A DNA stretch of 64,000 bases from Pseudomonadota bacterium (GCA_021846965.1 JAJZWA010000005.1:28358-92357), one strand, 5' to 3'; counted from the stretch's first letter, positions 29,931-40,526 are shown. Numbers and translations are program-made. The notes: generated by a model from the letters alone, not told the origin.

Positions 29931-31086
29931 GGCGGCGCCTCCAGGCGATGAGCAGTCCGGCGATGCCGCCGGGGGCGTACAGCGTGACCCCCACGAACAG
30001 GGCCCCCAGCAGGTACAGCCAGAATTGTGGAAAGGCCACGGTCAGCCAGCTCTTGGCGGCGTTGACCAGCACCGCGCCCAGCATGGGCCCGACCAGGGTG
30101 CCGCGTCCGCCGACGGCGGCCCAGATGGCGATCTCGATGGAATTGGCCGGCGACATCTCGCCCGGGTTGATGATTCCCACCTGGGGCGCGTACAGCGCGC
30201 CGGCCAGGCCGCACACCATGGCCGAGACGGTCCACGCGAACAATTTGAACCACAGCGGCTCGTAGCCGCAGAACATGACCCGGCTCTCGGCGTCGCGGAT
30301 GGCGCTGAGCAGGCGCCCGAAGCGCCCCCGCACCAGCCAGCGCAGCAGCACGAAGCACAGCGCCAGGCTCAGGCTGGTGGCGACGAACAGCGCCACGGTC
30401 ATGCCCGCGGTGCCCACCGGCCAGCCCAGCAGCACCTTGAAGTCGGTGAGTCCGTTGTTGCCGCCGAAGCCGGTCTCGTTGCGAAAGAACAGCAGCATGG
30501 CGGCGTAGGTCAGCGCCTGGGTGATGATGGAGAAATACACCCCGCGGATGCGTGAGCGAAAGGCGAAGAAGCCGAACACGAAGGCCAGCAGCCCGGGCAC
30601 GGCCAGGGCCAGGAACAGCGCATAGGCGAAGTGGCCCGTGCCCGCCCAGTACCAGGGAAAGCGGGTCCACTGCATGAACTGCATGAAATCGGGCAAGGTG
30701 CCGCTGGCCGCGTTCATGGCGCGGTTCAGGTACATGCCCATGGCGTAGCCACCCAGCGCGAAGAACAGCCCATGGCCCAGCGACAGGATGCCGCCATAGC
30801 CCCACACCAGGTCCATGGCCAGCGCCACCATCGCGTAGCACAGGATCTTTCCCGCCAGGCCCACCCAGTAGGAGGACACATGCCAGGCGCTGGCCTGCGG
30901 GACGCCCAGCGCCAGCCAGGGCACCAGCAGGCAGCTGGCCAGCACGAAGGTGGCCAGCAGGGCCCAGCCCCAGACCGGCAGCAGGCCGGCCGCGGGCGCC
31001 TCCGCCGGGGCGCGAGGCGCAGCAGCCTCGACGCCGGCCGCGACCTCGGCACTTCCAGGAGACAGGCTCGACGAACTCGACGACAT
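29923..31086 (-). CDS. urtC: Urea ABC transporter permease UrtC
   Basis: 387 residues, LivM-like inner-membrane permease with about ten hydrophobic helices. MDLVWGYGGILSLGHGLFFALGGYAMGMYL is the characteristic family block, and GGRGTLVGPMLGAV a conserved loop near the C-terminus. The first 35 residues are Ser/Ala-rich and cytoplasmic. It starts 4 bp after urtB and forms the transmembrane pore for urea with UrtB. Confidence 0.94.
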
Positions 31087-31090
31087 GGCC

Positions 31091-32710
31091 TCAACCCTCG
31101 ACGCTGCGGCCCTTCAGGGCGAACAGCCCCTGAGGACGCTTCTGGATGAACAGGATGATCACGCCCAGCACGGCGATCTTCGCCAATACCGCGCCGGCCA
31201 CGCCTTCCAGGAGGGTGTTGACCACGCCCAGCCCGAGGGCGGCCACCACGGTGCCGCTGAGCTGGCCCACGCCGCCCAGCACGACCACCATGAAGCAATC
31301 GACGATGTACTGGGTGCCCATTTCCGGGCTGACGTTGCCCACCTGGCTGAGCGCGCAGCCGGCCAGGCCGGCGATCCCCGTGCCCAGCCCGAAGGCCAAC
31401 CAGTCCACGCGCGCGGTGCGCACGCCCACGCAGGCCGCCATCGGCCGGTTCTGGGTCACGGCACGCACGAACAGGCCCAGGCGGGTGCGCCCGATCAACA
31501 GGGCCATGGCCAGCAGCACGCAGGCCGTGAATCCCAGGATGACCATGCGGTTGTAGGGGATGATGAGGTTTGCCATCAGATGCAGGCCGCCCGACATCCA
31601 CGGCGGGTTGTCCACCTGCACGTTCTGCGGCCCGAACAGGCTGCGCACGGCCTGGATCAGCAGCAGGCTGATGCCCCAGGTCGCCAGCAGCGTCTCCAGC
31701 GGGCGTCCGTAGAGGCGCCGGATCACCACCCGCTCGGCCGCCACGCCGACGCCCCCGGCCACCAGGAAGGAACAGGGCACGGCAAGCACCAGCGCGTAGT
31801 TCTGCCAGGCCGGCAGCCAGGCCTGGAACAGGCTCTGCACCCCATAGGTGGCATAGGCACCGAGCATGATGAACTCGCCCTGCGCCATGTTGATCACGCC
31901 CATCAGTCCGTAGGTCACCGCCAGGCCCAGCGCGGCCAGCAGCAGGATGCTGCCCAGGCTGATGCCCGAGAACAGCATGCCCACGCGCTCGCCCCAGGCC
32001 AGGCGCGAATCGATGGCCCGCAGCGAGGCCTGGATACGCTGGCGCACCCCGGCATCCGGCTCCACCCAGGCATCTCCGTTGCGCTGCAGGCGCGACAGCA
32101 GCAGCGAGCGCACCGCCGGGTAGTCGCTAGCGGCCAGCTCGCCGGCGGCCGCCAGGCGCTGGGCCGCGTCGCCCGCGCGCAGCCGAGCCGCGGCCACCAA
32201 CAGGCGCAGGCGCTGGCGGATGCCGGCATCGCGCTCCTGTTGCAGCGCCTGGCTCACCAGCCCGGCGTCCAGCGACTCGGGATCAGCCTCGAGGCGTTGC
32301 ACCGCCTGCAGCCGCTCGGCGCGCCGCGGCGAGAACAGATGCAGCGCGGCGCGCGCGGCCAGCAATTGCTTGCGCAGGTAGTTGTTGTTCACCACCGGCT
32401 GCGCATCGGGCCCCGGCGTGAGCGCCTGGCCGCTGGCCGCGTCCACCCACTGCGCGCCCTGCTGCATCTCCACCCGGTCGCCGTCGAGCTGCACCCGGTT
32501 GTCCAGCAGCGCGCCGAGAAAGCCGGCCAGGCGCGCGTCCGGCCGCGCCAGCGCCTGGTGCAAGGCGTGCAGGCGCGACGAGGTACTGCCCTGGCTCAGC
32601 GCCAGCGCCTGCCGCGCGTCCAGCGCCAGCGCCGGGCGCCACGGCCCCAGCAGCAGCAGCAGGGGCAGGACGAGGCGCGGCAGGCGCAAGGCGTGGCTGG
32701 AACGGGACAT
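31091..32710 (-). CDS. urtB: Urea ABC transporter permease UrtB
   Basis: 539 residues from ATG 32710. An N-terminal signal-like segment (LPRLVLPLLLLLGPW) and a roughly 200-residue soluble extension precede the LivH-like permease (from about residue 245: GISLGSILLLAALGLAVTYGLMGVINMAQGEF). This long N-terminal extension is normal for proteobacterial UrtB. GVRTARVDWLAFGLGTGIAGLAG and VVVLGGVGQLSG are conserved permease blocks. The frame is open far upstream through urtA, but the signal peptide fixes the start. It pairs with UrtC. Confidence 0.93.
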   Translation of the reverse strand: MSRSSHALRLPRLVLPLLLLLGPWRPALALDARQALALSQGSTSSRLHALHQALARPDARLAGFLGALLDNRVQLDGDRVEMQQGAQWVDAASGQALTPGPDAQPVVNNNYLRKQLLAARAALHLFSPRRAERLQAVQRLEADPESLDAGLVSQALQQERDAGIRQRLRLLVAAARLRAGDAAQRLAAAGELAASDYPAVRSLLLSRLQRNGDAWVEPDAGVRQRIQASLRAIDSRLAWGERVGMLFSGISLGSILLLAALGLAVTYGLMGVINMAQGEFIMLGAYATYGVQSLFQAWLPAWQNYALVLAVPCSFLVAGGVGVAAERVVIRRLYGRPLETLLATWGISLLLIQAVRSLFGPQNVQVDNPPWMSGGLHLMANLIIPYNRMVILGFTACVLLAMALLIGRTRLGLFVRAVTQNRPMAACVGVRTARVDWLAFGLGTGIAGLAGCALSQVGNVSPEMGTQYIVDCFMVVVLGGVGQLSGTVVAALGLGVVNTLLEGVAGAVLAKIAVLGVIILFIQKRPQGLFALKGRSVEG

Positions 32711-32748
32711 GGCGTGGCGTCGGGACAGCGGCGGGCGCGAGGGGAGGA

Positions 32749-33990
32749 TCAGGCGTTCTTGGGCTTGGGGATGTAGGGGCTCCAGGACTCGCCGGCGACC
32801 AGGCCCTTGGACTTCCACACCACGTCGAACTGGCCGTCGGCGCGCACCTGGCCGATGAGTACCGGCTTGCTCAGGTACTGGTTCTCCAGCACCTCGACGG
32901 TGTAGCCGTCGGGCGCGGCGAACTTCTGCCCCACCAGTGCCTTGCGCACCGCGTCGACCTTCGTGGACTTGGCCTTCTCCACCGCCTGCTTCCACATGTG
33001 GATGCCGATGTAGGAGGCCTCCATGGGGTCGTCGGTGACCGCGTAGTCCTTCAGGCCCTTGGCCTTCACCCAGGACTTCCAGGACTTGACGAACTTGTCG
33101 TTGGTCGGGTTCTTCAGCGATTCGTAGTAGTTCCACGCGGTGAGCTGGCCCACCAGGGGCTTGCAGTCGATGCCCGCCAGTTCCTGCTCGGCCACCGAGA
33201 AGCCCACCACGGGGATGTCGGTGGCCTTGATGCCCTGGTTGCCCAGTTCCTTGTAGAAGGGCACGTTGGAGTCGCCGTTGATGGTCGAGATCACGCAGGT
33301 CGGCCCCGCGGAGGCGAACTTCTTGATCTGGGCGACGATGTTCTGGTAGTTGCTGAAGCCGAAGGGCGTGTAGACCTCGGCGATGTCGCTGTCCTTGACC
33401 CCCTTGGAATGCAGGAAGCCGCGCAGGATGGCATTCGTGGTGCGCGGGTACACGTAATCGGTGCCCAGCAGGAAAAAGCGCTTGGCTCCGCCGCCGTCCT
33501 GGCTCATCAGGTATTCGGTGGCGGGAATGGCCTGCTGGTTGGGTGCGGCTCCCGTGTACACCACGTGGGGATCCTGCTCCTGGCCCTCGAACTGCACCGG
33601 GTAGAACAGCAGTCCGTTGAGCTCGTCGAGCACCGGCAGCACCGACTTGCGCGACACCGAGGTCCAGCAGCCGAAGATGGCCGCCACCTTGTCCTGGGAG
33701 ATCAGTTGCCGGGCCTTCTCGGCGAACAGCGGCCAGTTCGAGGCCGGATCCACCACCACCGGCTCGATGGGGTGTCCGTCCACGCCGCCGGCGGCGTTGA
33801 TCTCGGCGATGGTCATCAGGTCCACGTCCTTCAGCGCGGTCTCCGAGATCGCCATGGTTCCCGACAGCGAATGCAGGATGCCGACCTTGATCGGCGACTT
33901 GCGCGCGGCGATCGCGGGAAAGGGCAGGCTGCTGGCCGCGACGGTGGCGGCTGCTGCACCCAGGGTCTTGATGGCATTGCGACGGTCCAT
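32749..33990 (-). CDS. urtA: Urea ABC transporter substrate-binding protein UrtA
   Basis: 413 residues from ATG 33990, chosen over ATG 33999 and TTG 34008 because GAGG lies nine bases upstream of it. An export signal with paired Arg ([11 protein letters not shown] ... AIAA) is followed by a mature LivJ-like domain opening [16 protein letters not shown]. Blocks conserved in UrtA include [28 protein letters not shown] and [11 protein letters not shown]. It captures urea in the periplasm and delivers it to UrtBC. It is the first gene of urtABCDE, driven by a near-perfect sigma-54 promoter at 34035-34050. Confidence 0.96.
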   Translation of the reverse strand: MDRRNAIKTLGAAAATVAASSLPFPAIAARKSPIKVGILHSLSGTMAISETALKDVDLMTIAEINAAGGVDGHPIEPVVVDPASNWPLFAEKARQLISQDKVAAIFGCWTSVSRKSVLPVLDELNGLLFYPVQFEGQEQDPHVVYTGAAPNQQAIPATEYLMSQDGGGAKRFFLLGTDYVYPRTTNAILRGFLHSKGVKDSDIAEVYTPFGFSNYQNIVAQIKKFASAGPTCVISTINGDSNVPFYKELGNQGIKATDIPVVGFSVAEQELAGIDCKPLVGQLTAWNYYESLKNPTNDKFVKSWKSWVKAKGLKDYAVTDDPMEASYIGIHMWKQAVEKAKSTKVDAVRKALVGQKFAAPDGYTVEVLENQYLSKPVLIGQVRADGQFDVVWKSKGLVAGESWSPYIPKPKNA

Positions 33991-34034
33991 GCTGGTCATC
34001 CTCTTCAAAGGGGGTCAAGGGATGCCGGGGTTTT

Positions 34035-34050
34035 TGCAAGTCCCGTGCCA
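34035..34050 (-). promoter_or_regulatory. Sigma-54 (-24/-12) promoter of urtABCDE
   Basis: Read on the minus strand the sequence is TGGCACGGGACTTGCA, an almost perfect match to the sigma-54 consensus TGGCACG-N4-TTGCW with GG and GC in correct spacing. It lies 45 bp upstream of the urtA start and predicts a start site near 34024. This points to NtrC control under nitrogen limitation. Confidence 0.85.
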
Positions 34051-34188
34051 CGCGCTGCCCACGCGTGATGTCGCGCGATGTTGGAGGGCCGGGCTGGATG
34101 AGCGCGCCACGCGCGCGCGTGGCGCCCGCGCGAGGGGCTCCGCGCAGGCGCTGGTCGGCGCACCGGCGCAGGGCGCGCGCGGCCTGCG

Positions 34189-34205
34189 TGCACCGCGGCC
34201 GTGCG
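34189..34205. promoter_or_regulatory. NtrC-like enhancer site between urtA and ureA
   Basis: TGCACCGCGGCCGTGCG has the GCAC-N7-GTGC symmetry of NtrC sites. It sits about 110 bp upstream of the predicted ureA start site and about 170 bp upstream of that of urtA, a normal distance for an enhancer serving both. The rest of this 349-bp gap (33991-34339) is very GC-rich, with no gene that I can support. Confidence 0.5.
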
Positions 34206-34279
34206 CCCGCGCACCGTGCCGCGCAAGCCGCGAGCGCCCGACGCGGGTGCAGACTCCCGTGCCGCATGCACCAGGGAGG

Positions 34280-34296
34280 CGGGTACGGTTCTTGCC
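34280..34296 (+). promoter_or_regulatory. Probable sigma-54 promoter of ureABCEFG
   Basis: CGGGTACGGTTCTTGCC keeps the essential GG-N10-GC spacing and most of the sigma-54 consensus (mismatches at the T of TGG, the C of GCACG and the final W). It lies 43 bp before ureA and predicts a start site near 34307. It is weaker than the divergent urtA promoter. Confidence 0.6.
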
Positions 34297-34339
34297 ACGG
34301 TGCATCGACCCCGCATCCCCTGCCTGGAGAAGCCCGACC

Positions 34340-34642
34340 ATGGACCTGAGCCCCCGCGAGAAGGACAAGCTGCTGCTGTTCACCGCCGCCTTGCTGGCCG
34401 AGCGCCGCAAGGCGCGGGGCCTGCGCCTGAACGTGCCCGAGGCCGTGGCCTACATCAGCGCTGCGGTCCTGGAAGGCGCGCGCGACGGGCGCAGCGTGGC
34501 CGAGCTGATGAGCCGGGGCCGCGAGCTGCTGTCGCGCGAGGAGGTGATGGACGGAGTCGCCGAACTGATCCCCGACATCCAGGTCGAGGCCACCTTCCCC
34601 GATGGGACCAAGCTGGTCACGGTGCACCAGCCCATCGTCTGA
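34340..34642 (+). CDS. ureA: Urease gamma subunit UreA
   Basis: 100 residues, the canonical size. [23 protein letters not shown] and [15 protein letters not shown] are near-invariant in UreA, and the C-terminus [12 protein letters not shown] is typical. It is a structural subunit of the cytoplasmic nickel urease that turns urea into ammonia and carbamate. It is the first gene of ureABCEFG, downstream of a sigma-54-like promoter and divergent from the urea importer genes. Confidence 0.98.
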   Translation: MDLSPREKDKLLLFTAALLAERRKARGLRLNVPEAVAYISAAVLEGARDGRSVAELMSRGRELLSREEVMDGVAELIPDIQVEATFPDGTKLVTVHQPIV

Positions 34643-34686
34643 ATCCCCTCCCTGAATCCATTCCCCGAGCCCGAGGAGCCCCCAGC

Positions 34687-34995
34687 ATGTACCCCGGAGA
34701 AATCCTCTGCGCCGACGGCGAGCTCGAGCTCAACCCCGGCCGCCCTCGCCTGCAGCTCATCGTGCACAACGCCGGCGACCGTCCCATCCAGGTCGGCTCG
34801 CACTACCACTTCGCCGAGACCAACCCGGCGCTGCGCTTCGACCGTGGCGCGGCCCGCGGCATGCGCCTGGACATCGCCAGCGGCACCGCGGTTCGCTTCG
34901 AACCGGGACAGCAGCGCACGGTGTCCCTGGTGCCGCTGGGCGGCCAGCGCCGCGTATTCGGCTTTCGCGGCGAGGTGATGGGAGACCTGGCATGA
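34687..34995 (+). CDS. ureB: Urease beta subunit UreB
   Basis: 102 residues. [19 protein letters not shown] is a clear variant of the UreB N-terminus, and [22 protein letters not shown] with RVFGFRGEV are conserved blocks. A GAGGAG site precedes the ATG. It joins UreA and UreC in the urease trimer of trimers. Its stop overlaps the ureC start (ATGA). Confidence 0.98.
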   Translation: MYPGEILCADGELELNPGRPRLQLIVHNAGDRPIQVGSHYHFAETNPALRFDRGAARGMRLDIASGTAVRFEPGQQRTVSLVPLGGQRRVFGFRGEVMGDLA

Positions 34996-36740
34996 GCACC
35001 CTCTCCCGCCGCGCCTACGCGGAGATGTTCGGGCCCACCGTGGGCGACCGCCTGCGCCTGGCCGACACCGGGCTGTTCATCGAGGTCGAGCAGGACTACA
35101 CGCTGCGCGCCGGAGGCTATGGCGAGGAGGTCAAGTTCGGCGGCGGAAAGACCATTCGCGACGGCATGGGCCAGGGCCAGGCCACGCGCGCCGAAGGCGC
35201 CATGGACCTGGTGATCACCAATGCCCTGATCCTCGACCACTGGGGCATCGTCAAGGCCGACGTGGGGCTGCGCGGCCAGCGCATCGCGGCCATCGGCAAG
35301 GCCGGCAACCCCGACGTGCAACCGGGCGTGGACATGGTCATCGGCCCCGGCACCGAGATCCTCGCCGGCGAGGGCATGATTCTCACCGCAGGCGGCATCG
35401 ACTCGCATATCCACTTCATCTGCCCGCAGCAGATCGACGAAGCCCTGATGAGCGGGGTCACCACCATGCTGGGGGGCGGAACGGGGCCGGCCACGGGCAC
35501 CAACGCCACCACCTGCACACCGGGGCCGGAGAACCTGGCGCGCATGCTGCAGGCGGCCGAGGCCTTCCCCATGAACCTGGGCTTCTACGGCAAGGGCAAC
35601 GCCAGCCGCCTGGATCCCCTGCGCGAACAACTCGACGCCGGCGCCGTCGGGCTGAAGCTGCACGAGGACTGGGGCACCACGCCCCAGGCCATCGACACCT
35701 GCCTGGAAGCGGCCGAGCAGGCCGACGTGCAGGTGGCCATCCACACCGACACCCTGAACGAATCCGGCTTCGTCGAGGACACCATCGCCGCCTTCAAGGG
35801 GCGCACCATCCACACCTTCCACACCGAGGGCGCGGGCGGAGGCCACGCACCCGACATCCTGCGCGTGCTCGGCGAGTCCAACGTGCTGCCCTCGTCGACC
35901 AACCCGACCCGCCCCTACACGGTCAACACCATCGACGAGCACCTGGACATGCTGATGGTGTGCCACCACCTGGACGCCACCATCGCCGAGGACCTGGCCT
36001 TCGCCGAAAGTCGCATCCGGCGCGAGACCATCGCCGCGGAGGACATCCTGCACGACCTCGGCGCCATCAGCATCATGTCCAGCGACAGCCAGGCCATGGG
36101 GCGGGTCGGCGAAGTGATCCTGCGCACCTGGCAGACGGCGCACAAGATGAAGGCGCAGCGCGGCTGGCTGGCGCCGCCCGCGGGAGCGGGGCTGGATGCC
36201 GTGTGCGAGAACGCGCGCAACGACAATTTCCGCGCCCGGCGCTATGTCGCCAAGTACACCATCAACCCGGCGCTGGCGCACGGCATCGCGCACGAAGTGG
36301 GATCGGTGCAGCCCGGCAAGTGGGCCGACCTGGTGTTGTGGCGTCCGGGCTTTTTCGGCATCAAGCCCAGCGTGGTGCTCAAGGGCGGCTTCATCGCCGC
36401 CGCGCTGATGGGCGACGCCAACGCCTCGATCCCGACCCCGCAGCCCGTGCACGCACGCCCCATGTTCGGCGCCTTCGGCGGCGCGACGACCTCGACCTCG
36501 CTGAGCTTCGTGTCGCAGGCCGCGCTGGCCGCGGGCATCGGTGCACGCCTGGGTCTGCACAAGACCCTGAGTGCGGTGCGGGGCTGCCGCTCCGTGCGCA
36601 AGCAGGACATGGTGCACAACGCCTATGCCCCGGCGATGCAGGTGGACGCCCAGACCTACGAGGTACGCGCCGACGGCATGCTGCTGCGCTGCGAGCCGGC
36701 GGCGACGCTGCCCATGGCCCAGCGCTATTTCCTGTTCTGA
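34992..36740 (+). CDS. ureC: Urease alpha (catalytic) subunit UreC
   Basis: 582 residues, slightly longer than the usual 567-575. All active-site marks are present: the nickel ligands in SHIHFICP, the carbamylated Lys in GLKLHEDWG, His ligands in [12 protein letters not shown] and [15 protein letters not shown], the mobile-flap catalytic His in MVCHHLD and the Asp ligand in [10 protein letters not shown]. It hydrolyses urea in the cytoplasm once nickel is loaded by UreDEFG. Translation is coupled to ureB (four-base overlap), and ureE follows after 5 bp. Confidence 0.99.
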   Translation: MSTLSRRAYAEMFGPTVGDRLRLADTGLFIEVEQDYTLRAGGYGEEVKFGGGKTIRDGMGQGQATRAEGAMDLVITNALILDHWGIVKADVGLRGQRIAAIGKAGNPDVQPGVDMVIGPGTEILAGEGMILTAGGIDSHIHFICPQQIDEALMSGVTTMLGGGTGPATGTNATTCTPGPENLARMLQAAEAFPMNLGFYGKGNASRLDPLREQLDAGAVGLKLHEDWGTTPQAIDTCLEAAEQADVQVAIHTDTLNESGFVEDTIAAFKGRTIHTFHTEGAGGGHAPDILRVLGESNVLPSSTNPTRPYTVNTIDEHLDMLMVCHHLDATIAEDLAFAESRIRRETIAAEDILHDLGAISIMSSDSQAMGRVGEVILRTWQTAHKMKAQRGWLAPPAGAGLDAVCENARNDNFRARRYVAKYTINPALAHGIAHEVGSVQPGKWADLVLWRPGFFGIKPSVVLKGGFIAAALMGDANASIPTPQPVHARPMFGAFGGATTSTSLSFVSQAALAAGIGARLGLHKTLSAVRGCRSVRKQDMVHNAYAPAMQVDAQTYEVRADGMLLRCEPAATLPMAQRYFLF

Positions 36741-36745
36741 ACGCC

Positions 36746-37336
36746 ATGCACGATATCCGGCTGCAGGTCGACAAACGCATCCCCGGGGGCCGCGGCCTGG
36801 CGCCCACCCTGCTGGAACGCGCCCCGGTGCTGTGCCTGGACTGGGACACGCGCTCGCGCAGCCGATTCGGCGCGCGCGACAGCCGGGGCCGGGAGCTGGC
36901 GGTATTCCTGCCGCGCGGCAGCGTGCTGCGCGACGGGGACGCGCTGGTCGCCGCCGACGGTTCGCTGCTGCGCGTGCGCGCCGCCGCGCAGGCGGTGCTG
37001 CAGGTGCGCGCCGACGACGCCCTGCTGCTGCTGCGCGCCGCCTACCACCTGGGCAATCGCCACGTACCCCTGCAGCTGGCGAGCGGACTGCTGCAACTCG
37101 AGCCCGACCCCGTGCTGGCCGACATGCTGCGGCGCATGGGCCTGCGAACAAACGAGGCCATGGCAGCCTTCGAGCCGGAGGCCGGCGCCTACGACGGCAC
37201 CCACGGTCACGGTCATGCCCACGGTCACGGCCGCGATCACGGCCACGCGCCGGGCCCCGATGCCCAAGCCGGCGGCGTGGACTTCGCCGATGCCCTTCCC
37301 GCCCGTACGGCCGGGCCCGCAGGGCCGCGGGGCTGA
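36746..37336 (+). CDS. ureE: Urease nickel metallochaperone UreE
   Basis: 196 residues from ATG 36746. The peptide-binding N-terminal half (LDWDTRSRSRFGARDSRGRELAVFL region) is followed by the metal-binding domain with AAYHLGNRHVPLQL (conserved dimer-interface His). The C-terminal region has a His-rich tail (HGHGHAHGHGRDHGH) that binds several nickel ions, then an unusual Ala/Gly/Pro-rich end. It hands nickel to the UreDFG-apo-urease complex. It sits tightly between ureC and ureF. Confidence 0.95.
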   Translation: MHDIRLQVDKRIPGGRGLAPTLLERAPVLCLDWDTRSRSRFGARDSRGRELAVFLPRGSVLRDGDALVAADGSLLRVRAAAQAVLQVRADDALLLLRAAYHLGNRHVPLQLASGLLQLEPDPVLADMLRRMGLRTNEAMAAFEPEAGAYDGTHGHGHAHGHGRDHGHAPGPDAQAGGVDFADALPARTAGPAGPRG

Positions 37337-37340
37337 GACC

Positions 37341-38060
37341 ATGCAAGACAGCCTGTCCTGTCCACCGGCCGACGGCCTTCCCGCGCCGGAGCTGGCGATG
37401 ATGTGGTTGTCCTCCCCGGCGCTTCCGGTGGGCGGCTTCAGCTACTCCGAGGGCCTGGAGGCGGCGGTGGACGCGGGGGTGGTGGTCGACGAGGCCGGGG
37501 CGCTGCGCTGGTTGCGCGGCCAGTTGCAACTGGTGCTGGCGCGCGCCGAGCTGCCGGCCGCCGCGCGCGCCCATGCCGCATGGCTCGACGACGACCTGCC
37601 GGCCCTGCGCGCGGTGCAGAGCTGGGTGCTGAGCACCCGCGAAAGCGCCGAGTTGCGCCTGCAGAGCCAGCAGATGGGGCGCTCGATGCTGGACTGGCTG
37701 GCTCGCCTGCTGCCCGGGCACCCGCTGCTGGAGCGGGCCGCGCGCCTGGGCGCGGCTCCTTGCTGGCCCCTGGGTTTCGCACTGGGTGCCAGCGCGCTGG
37801 GCCTGGACGCGCACCGCATGCTGCATGCGCTGGGTTTTGCCTGGCTGGACAACCAGGTGCAGGCGGCGCTGCGCGCCGTGCCCCTGGGCCAGAGCAGCGG
37901 CCAGCGCCTGCTGCACGCCCTGTCCCGGGACCTGCCCGCCGCGGTGGCACGGGCCCTGCAACTGCGCGATCGCCCCGAACTCTGGCAAAGCTTTTCCCCC
38001 ATGCTGGCCGTGCTCAGCGCGCGCCACGAGACCCAGTACTCCCGATTGTTCCGATCCTGA
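37341..38060 (+). CDS. ureF: Urease accessory protein UreF
   Basis: 239 residues from ATG 37341 (upstream starts lie within ureE). The motif [21 protein letters not shown] is the hallmark of UreF, and the C-terminal [22 protein letters not shown] is also conserved in the family. UreF is all-helical and links UreD-bound urease with the GTPase UreG, gating nickel insertion. It lies 4 bp after ureE and 8 bp before ureG. Confidence 0.96.
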   Translation: MQDSLSCPPADGLPAPELAMMWLSSPALPVGGFSYSEGLEAAVDAGVVVDEAGALRWLRGQLQLVLARAELPAAARAHAAWLDDDLPALRAVQSWVLSTRESAELRLQSQQMGRSMLDWLARLLPGHPLLERAARLGAAPCWPLGFALGASALGLDAHRMLHALGFAWLDNQVQAALRAVPLGQSSGQRLLHALSRDLPAAVARALQLRDRPELWQSFSPMLAVLSARHETQYSRLFRS

Positions 38061-38068
38061 GGCCCGCC

Positions 38069-38752
38069 ATGAGCACCCTGCCCGCATTCCCCGATCGCGC
38101 CGACCATGCGCTGCACCACGTGCCCGGACGCAGCAAGCGCCTGCCTCCCCTGCGGGTGGGCATCGGCGGCCCCGTGGGCTCGGGCAAGACCACCTTGCTG
38201 GAAATGCTGTGCAAGGCCCTGCGCGAACGCTACGACCTGGTGGTCATCACGAATGACATCTACACCCGCGAGGACCAGCGCCTGCTCACCGTCGCCGGAG
38301 CGCTGGATCCCGAACGCATCGAGGGCGTGGAGACGGGCGGCTGCCCGCACACGGCGATCCGCGAGGACGCCTCGGTGAACCTGGAGGCCGTGGACCGCAT
38401 GCTGGAGCGCTATCCCGACGCCGACATCGTGTTCATCGAATCCGGCGGCGACAATCTGGCCGCCACCTTCAGCCCCGAACTGTCGGACCTGACCCTGTAC
38501 GTGATCGACGTGGCCGGAGGCGAGAAGATCCCCCGCAAGGGCGGCCCGGGAATCACCCGCAGCGATCTGTTCGTGATCAACAAGATCGACCTGGCGCCCC
38601 ACGTGGGCGCCAATCTGGACGTCATGCGCGCGGACACCGAGCGCATGCGCCCCGGCAAGCCCTACGCGATGACCAATCTCAAGACCCTGCAAGGCCTGCA
38701 GGACGTGATCGCCTTCATCGAGACCCGCGGCCTGCTGGCGTGCTCAGGTTGA
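38069..38752 (+). CDS. ureG: Urease accessory GTPase UreG
   Basis: 227 residues. The P-loop [10 protein letters not shown] is at 33-42, with [10 protein letters not shown], the metal-binding CPH in [14 protein letters not shown] and the G-motif [11 protein letters not shown]. UreG hydrolyses GTP to drive nickel and CO2 delivery. The first 25 residues ([15 protein letters not shown]) are a short extension common in betaproteobacteria. The last nine bases overlap the 3' end of ureD on the opposite strand. Confidence 0.97.
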   Translation: MSTLPAFPDRADHALHHVPGRSKRLPPLRVGIGGPVGSGKTTLLEMLCKALRERYDLVVITNDIYTREDQRLLTVAGALDPERIEGVETGGCPHTAIREDASVNLEAVDRMLERYPDADIVFIESGGDNLAATFSPELSDLTLYVIDVAGGEKIPRKGGPGITRSDLFVINKIDLAPHVGANLDVMRADTERMRPGKPYAMTNLKTLQGLQDVIAFIETRGLLACSG

Positions 38753-39604
38753 CCACACGCGGGGCGCGCAGGCAGCCAGGCCCCAGGCCTGGCTGCGCCA
38801 GCCGGCCCACGCGCCGCGCAGCAGACAGGCCACCGGCTCGATGCGCGCAGCCATGGCCCGCAGGACCAGCACCCCGGGCTGCGGCGAGGTGACGCCGGCA
38901 CGCAGGCCCTCGGGCAGCTCCGCGACGAGGGCGCGCGCCGTCTCCAGCAGGGCCTCGCGGCGCGCTGCGCCCAGGGGGGTGCCGGCAGCCAGCAGCAAGG
39001 TTCCCAGCGCGGCCTGTCCGTCCAGACCGCCCGGCGCCTCGCGCAGCACGACATCGCCGCCATCGATGCGTCCGCGCTCCAGCCACAGGCCGGGAATCTC
39101 CAGGTGCTGGGTGAAGCTGCCGCGCGCGAAGGCGTCGCCGGAGGCCGGCCGGCCCAGCGCGAGCATGTCCCAGGCCATCATCTCGGCCCCCGGTGCCAGC
39201 TCGAACACGGCACGATTCTCGGCGATGCAATCCTCGTAGGCCAGGCTTTCCAGGGGCAGCCATTCCAGGCGTGCGCCCTCGGCCACGCGCGCGTGCAGGG
39301 TCTGCGAGGCGGTGGCGCCCAGGCTTCGGTAAAAGCGCGTGGCACCAGGCGTGGTCAGCAGGGCATGCGCGCCGGACTGCAGTTCCAGATCCACGCGCAG
39401 GCTGTCGCCGCCGGCCATGCCGGCGGGGGGGTGCACCAGCACATGGTGACAGACCGCTTCGCCCTCCGGGTACAAGGCCGCCAGCACGCGCAGCGCGCCC
39501 CGGTGCATGTGCCAGTCGCTGGTGCGCCCCTGGCGCAGGGCGTAGCGCAGTCGAAGCTGCGAGTCCCAGCCGGTCGCGGCCTCGGGGGCAAGGATGTCGA
39601 GCAT
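38744..39604 (-). CDS. ureD: Urease accessory protein UreD (UreH)
   Basis: 286 residues. Family blocks are [29 protein letters not shown] near residue 75 and [20 protein letters not shown] near 118. UreD is the first accessory protein to bind apo-urease and channels nickel from UreG. Unusually for this gene set it is not in the ureABCEFG message: it lies on the minus strand, converges on ureG with a 9-bp overlap, and starts 7 bp after a DUF4197 gene with which it may be co-transcribed. Its control may therefore differ from that of the other urease genes. Confidence 0.95.
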   Translation of the reverse strand: MLDILAPEAATGWDSQLRLRYALRQGRTSDWHMHRGALRVLAALYPEGEAVCHHVLVHPPAGMAGGDSLRVDLELQSGAHALLTTPGATRFYRSLGATASQTLHARVAEGARLEWLPLESLAYEDCIAENRAVFELAPGAEMMAWDMLALGRPASGDAFARGSFTQHLEIPGLWLERGRIDGGDVVLREAPGGLDGQAALGTLLLAAGTPLGAARREALLETARALVAELPEGLRAGVTSPQPGVLVLRAMAARIEPVACLLRGAWAGWRSQAWGLAACAPRVWST

Positions 39605-39611
39605 GTGCGGC

Positions 39612-40454
39612 TCAGCCCCCGCGGACGGCGCCGAAGACCTTGCGCAGCAGCGCCGACCCCGCGGCCGCCGGGTCGGCGCGGATGGATTTCTCCTCGTCGC
39701 CGATGGCCTGGTACAGCCTGTCCAGCGCCTGCTGGGTCACGTACTGGTCGATGCTGGCCTGGTCCTGCCGCACCAGGCCGAAGCGCGCCGCCTCGGAGGC
39801 GTAGCGATCGTAGGTCTGCGCCAGCCCCACCTTGCGGGTCTGCTGGTGCACGATGGGCAGGAAGCTGCGCTGCAGCTGAGCCTGGGTCTTGGAGCGGAAG
39901 TAATCGGTGGCCGCGTGGTCGCCGCCGGTGAGGATGTTCTTCGCGTCGGTGATGCTCATCTGACGCACGGCCGCCACCAGCAGCGAGCGCGCCTCGGGCA
40001 CCGCGGCCTCGGCGGCGCGGTTCATGGCCAGCTGCAAGGCATCGGCCTGCGCGCCCAGGCCGGCCATGCGCATCAGGCTGGAGGCCTGCTGCAGCGCGGG
40101 CGGCAGGGGAATGCGCCACTGCGGGCTGCCCCAGAATCCGTCGCGACGACCCAGCGTGGATACCGCCACGTCCACGCCCCGCCCCAGCGCGTCCTTCAGG
40201 CCCTGGCCCACCTGGCTGTCGCTGAGCGCGCCCAGCTGCGCCCCGCCCCCCACCGGCGCGGCGGCCGCGTCGGGCGAGGCCTGGCCGGGAGCGCTGCCCG
40301 CGAGCCCGCCGGGCAGCCCGCCCGGCAGGGCCCCACCCAGCTGCTTTTGCAACTGGCCGAGGTCGAAGCTCCAGGCTCTCGCCGCCGGCCAGGCGCAGGC
40401 CGCGCCCAGGGCGCCCAGCAAACACGCGCGGCGCGCGCCTTCCCACCGATTCAT
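39612..40454 (-). CDS. DUF4197 family exported protein
   Basis: 280 residues from ATG 40454. A signal peptide of about 27 residues ([19 protein letters not shown]) precedes a long helical domain. The blocks [49 protein letters not shown] and [14 protein letters not shown] match the DUF4197 family of secreted proteins of unknown function. A Gly/Ala/Pro-rich low-complexity stretch at about 40-75 is peculiar to this copy. It is immediately upstream of ureD (7 bp), but no functional link with urease is known. Confidence 0.85.
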   Translation of the reverse strand: MNRWEGARRACLLGALGAACAWPAARAWSFDLGQLQKQLGGALPGGLPGGLAGSAPGQASPDAAAAPVGGGAQLGALSDSQVGQGLKDALGRGVDVAVSTLGRRDGFWGSPQWRIPLPPALQQASSLMRMAGLGAQADALQLAMNRAAEAAVPEARSLLVAAVRQMSITDAKNILTGGDHAATDYFRSKTQAQLQRSFLPIVHQQTRKVGLAQTYDRYASEAARFGLVRQDQASIDQYVTQQALDRLYQAIGDEEKSIRADPAAAGSALLRKVFGAVRGG

Positions 40455-40526
40455 GTCACGCTCCCCGGCGCGCTCCCGCCCACGGCGGTCCGGCGCGCCC
40501 ATCGCAGCCATTCCGATCCGGATCGC

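Noticed and set aside
34065..34349. Small Arg/Ala-rich open frames in the urtA-ureA gap
   Set aside because: There is no conserved motif, composition is that of random GC-rich DNA, and they overlap the sigma-54 promoters and enhancer.
34803..38087. A 1094-codon minus-strand open frame opposite ureBCEF
   Set aside because: It is a GC-driven shadow; all real urease subunits are on the plus strand.
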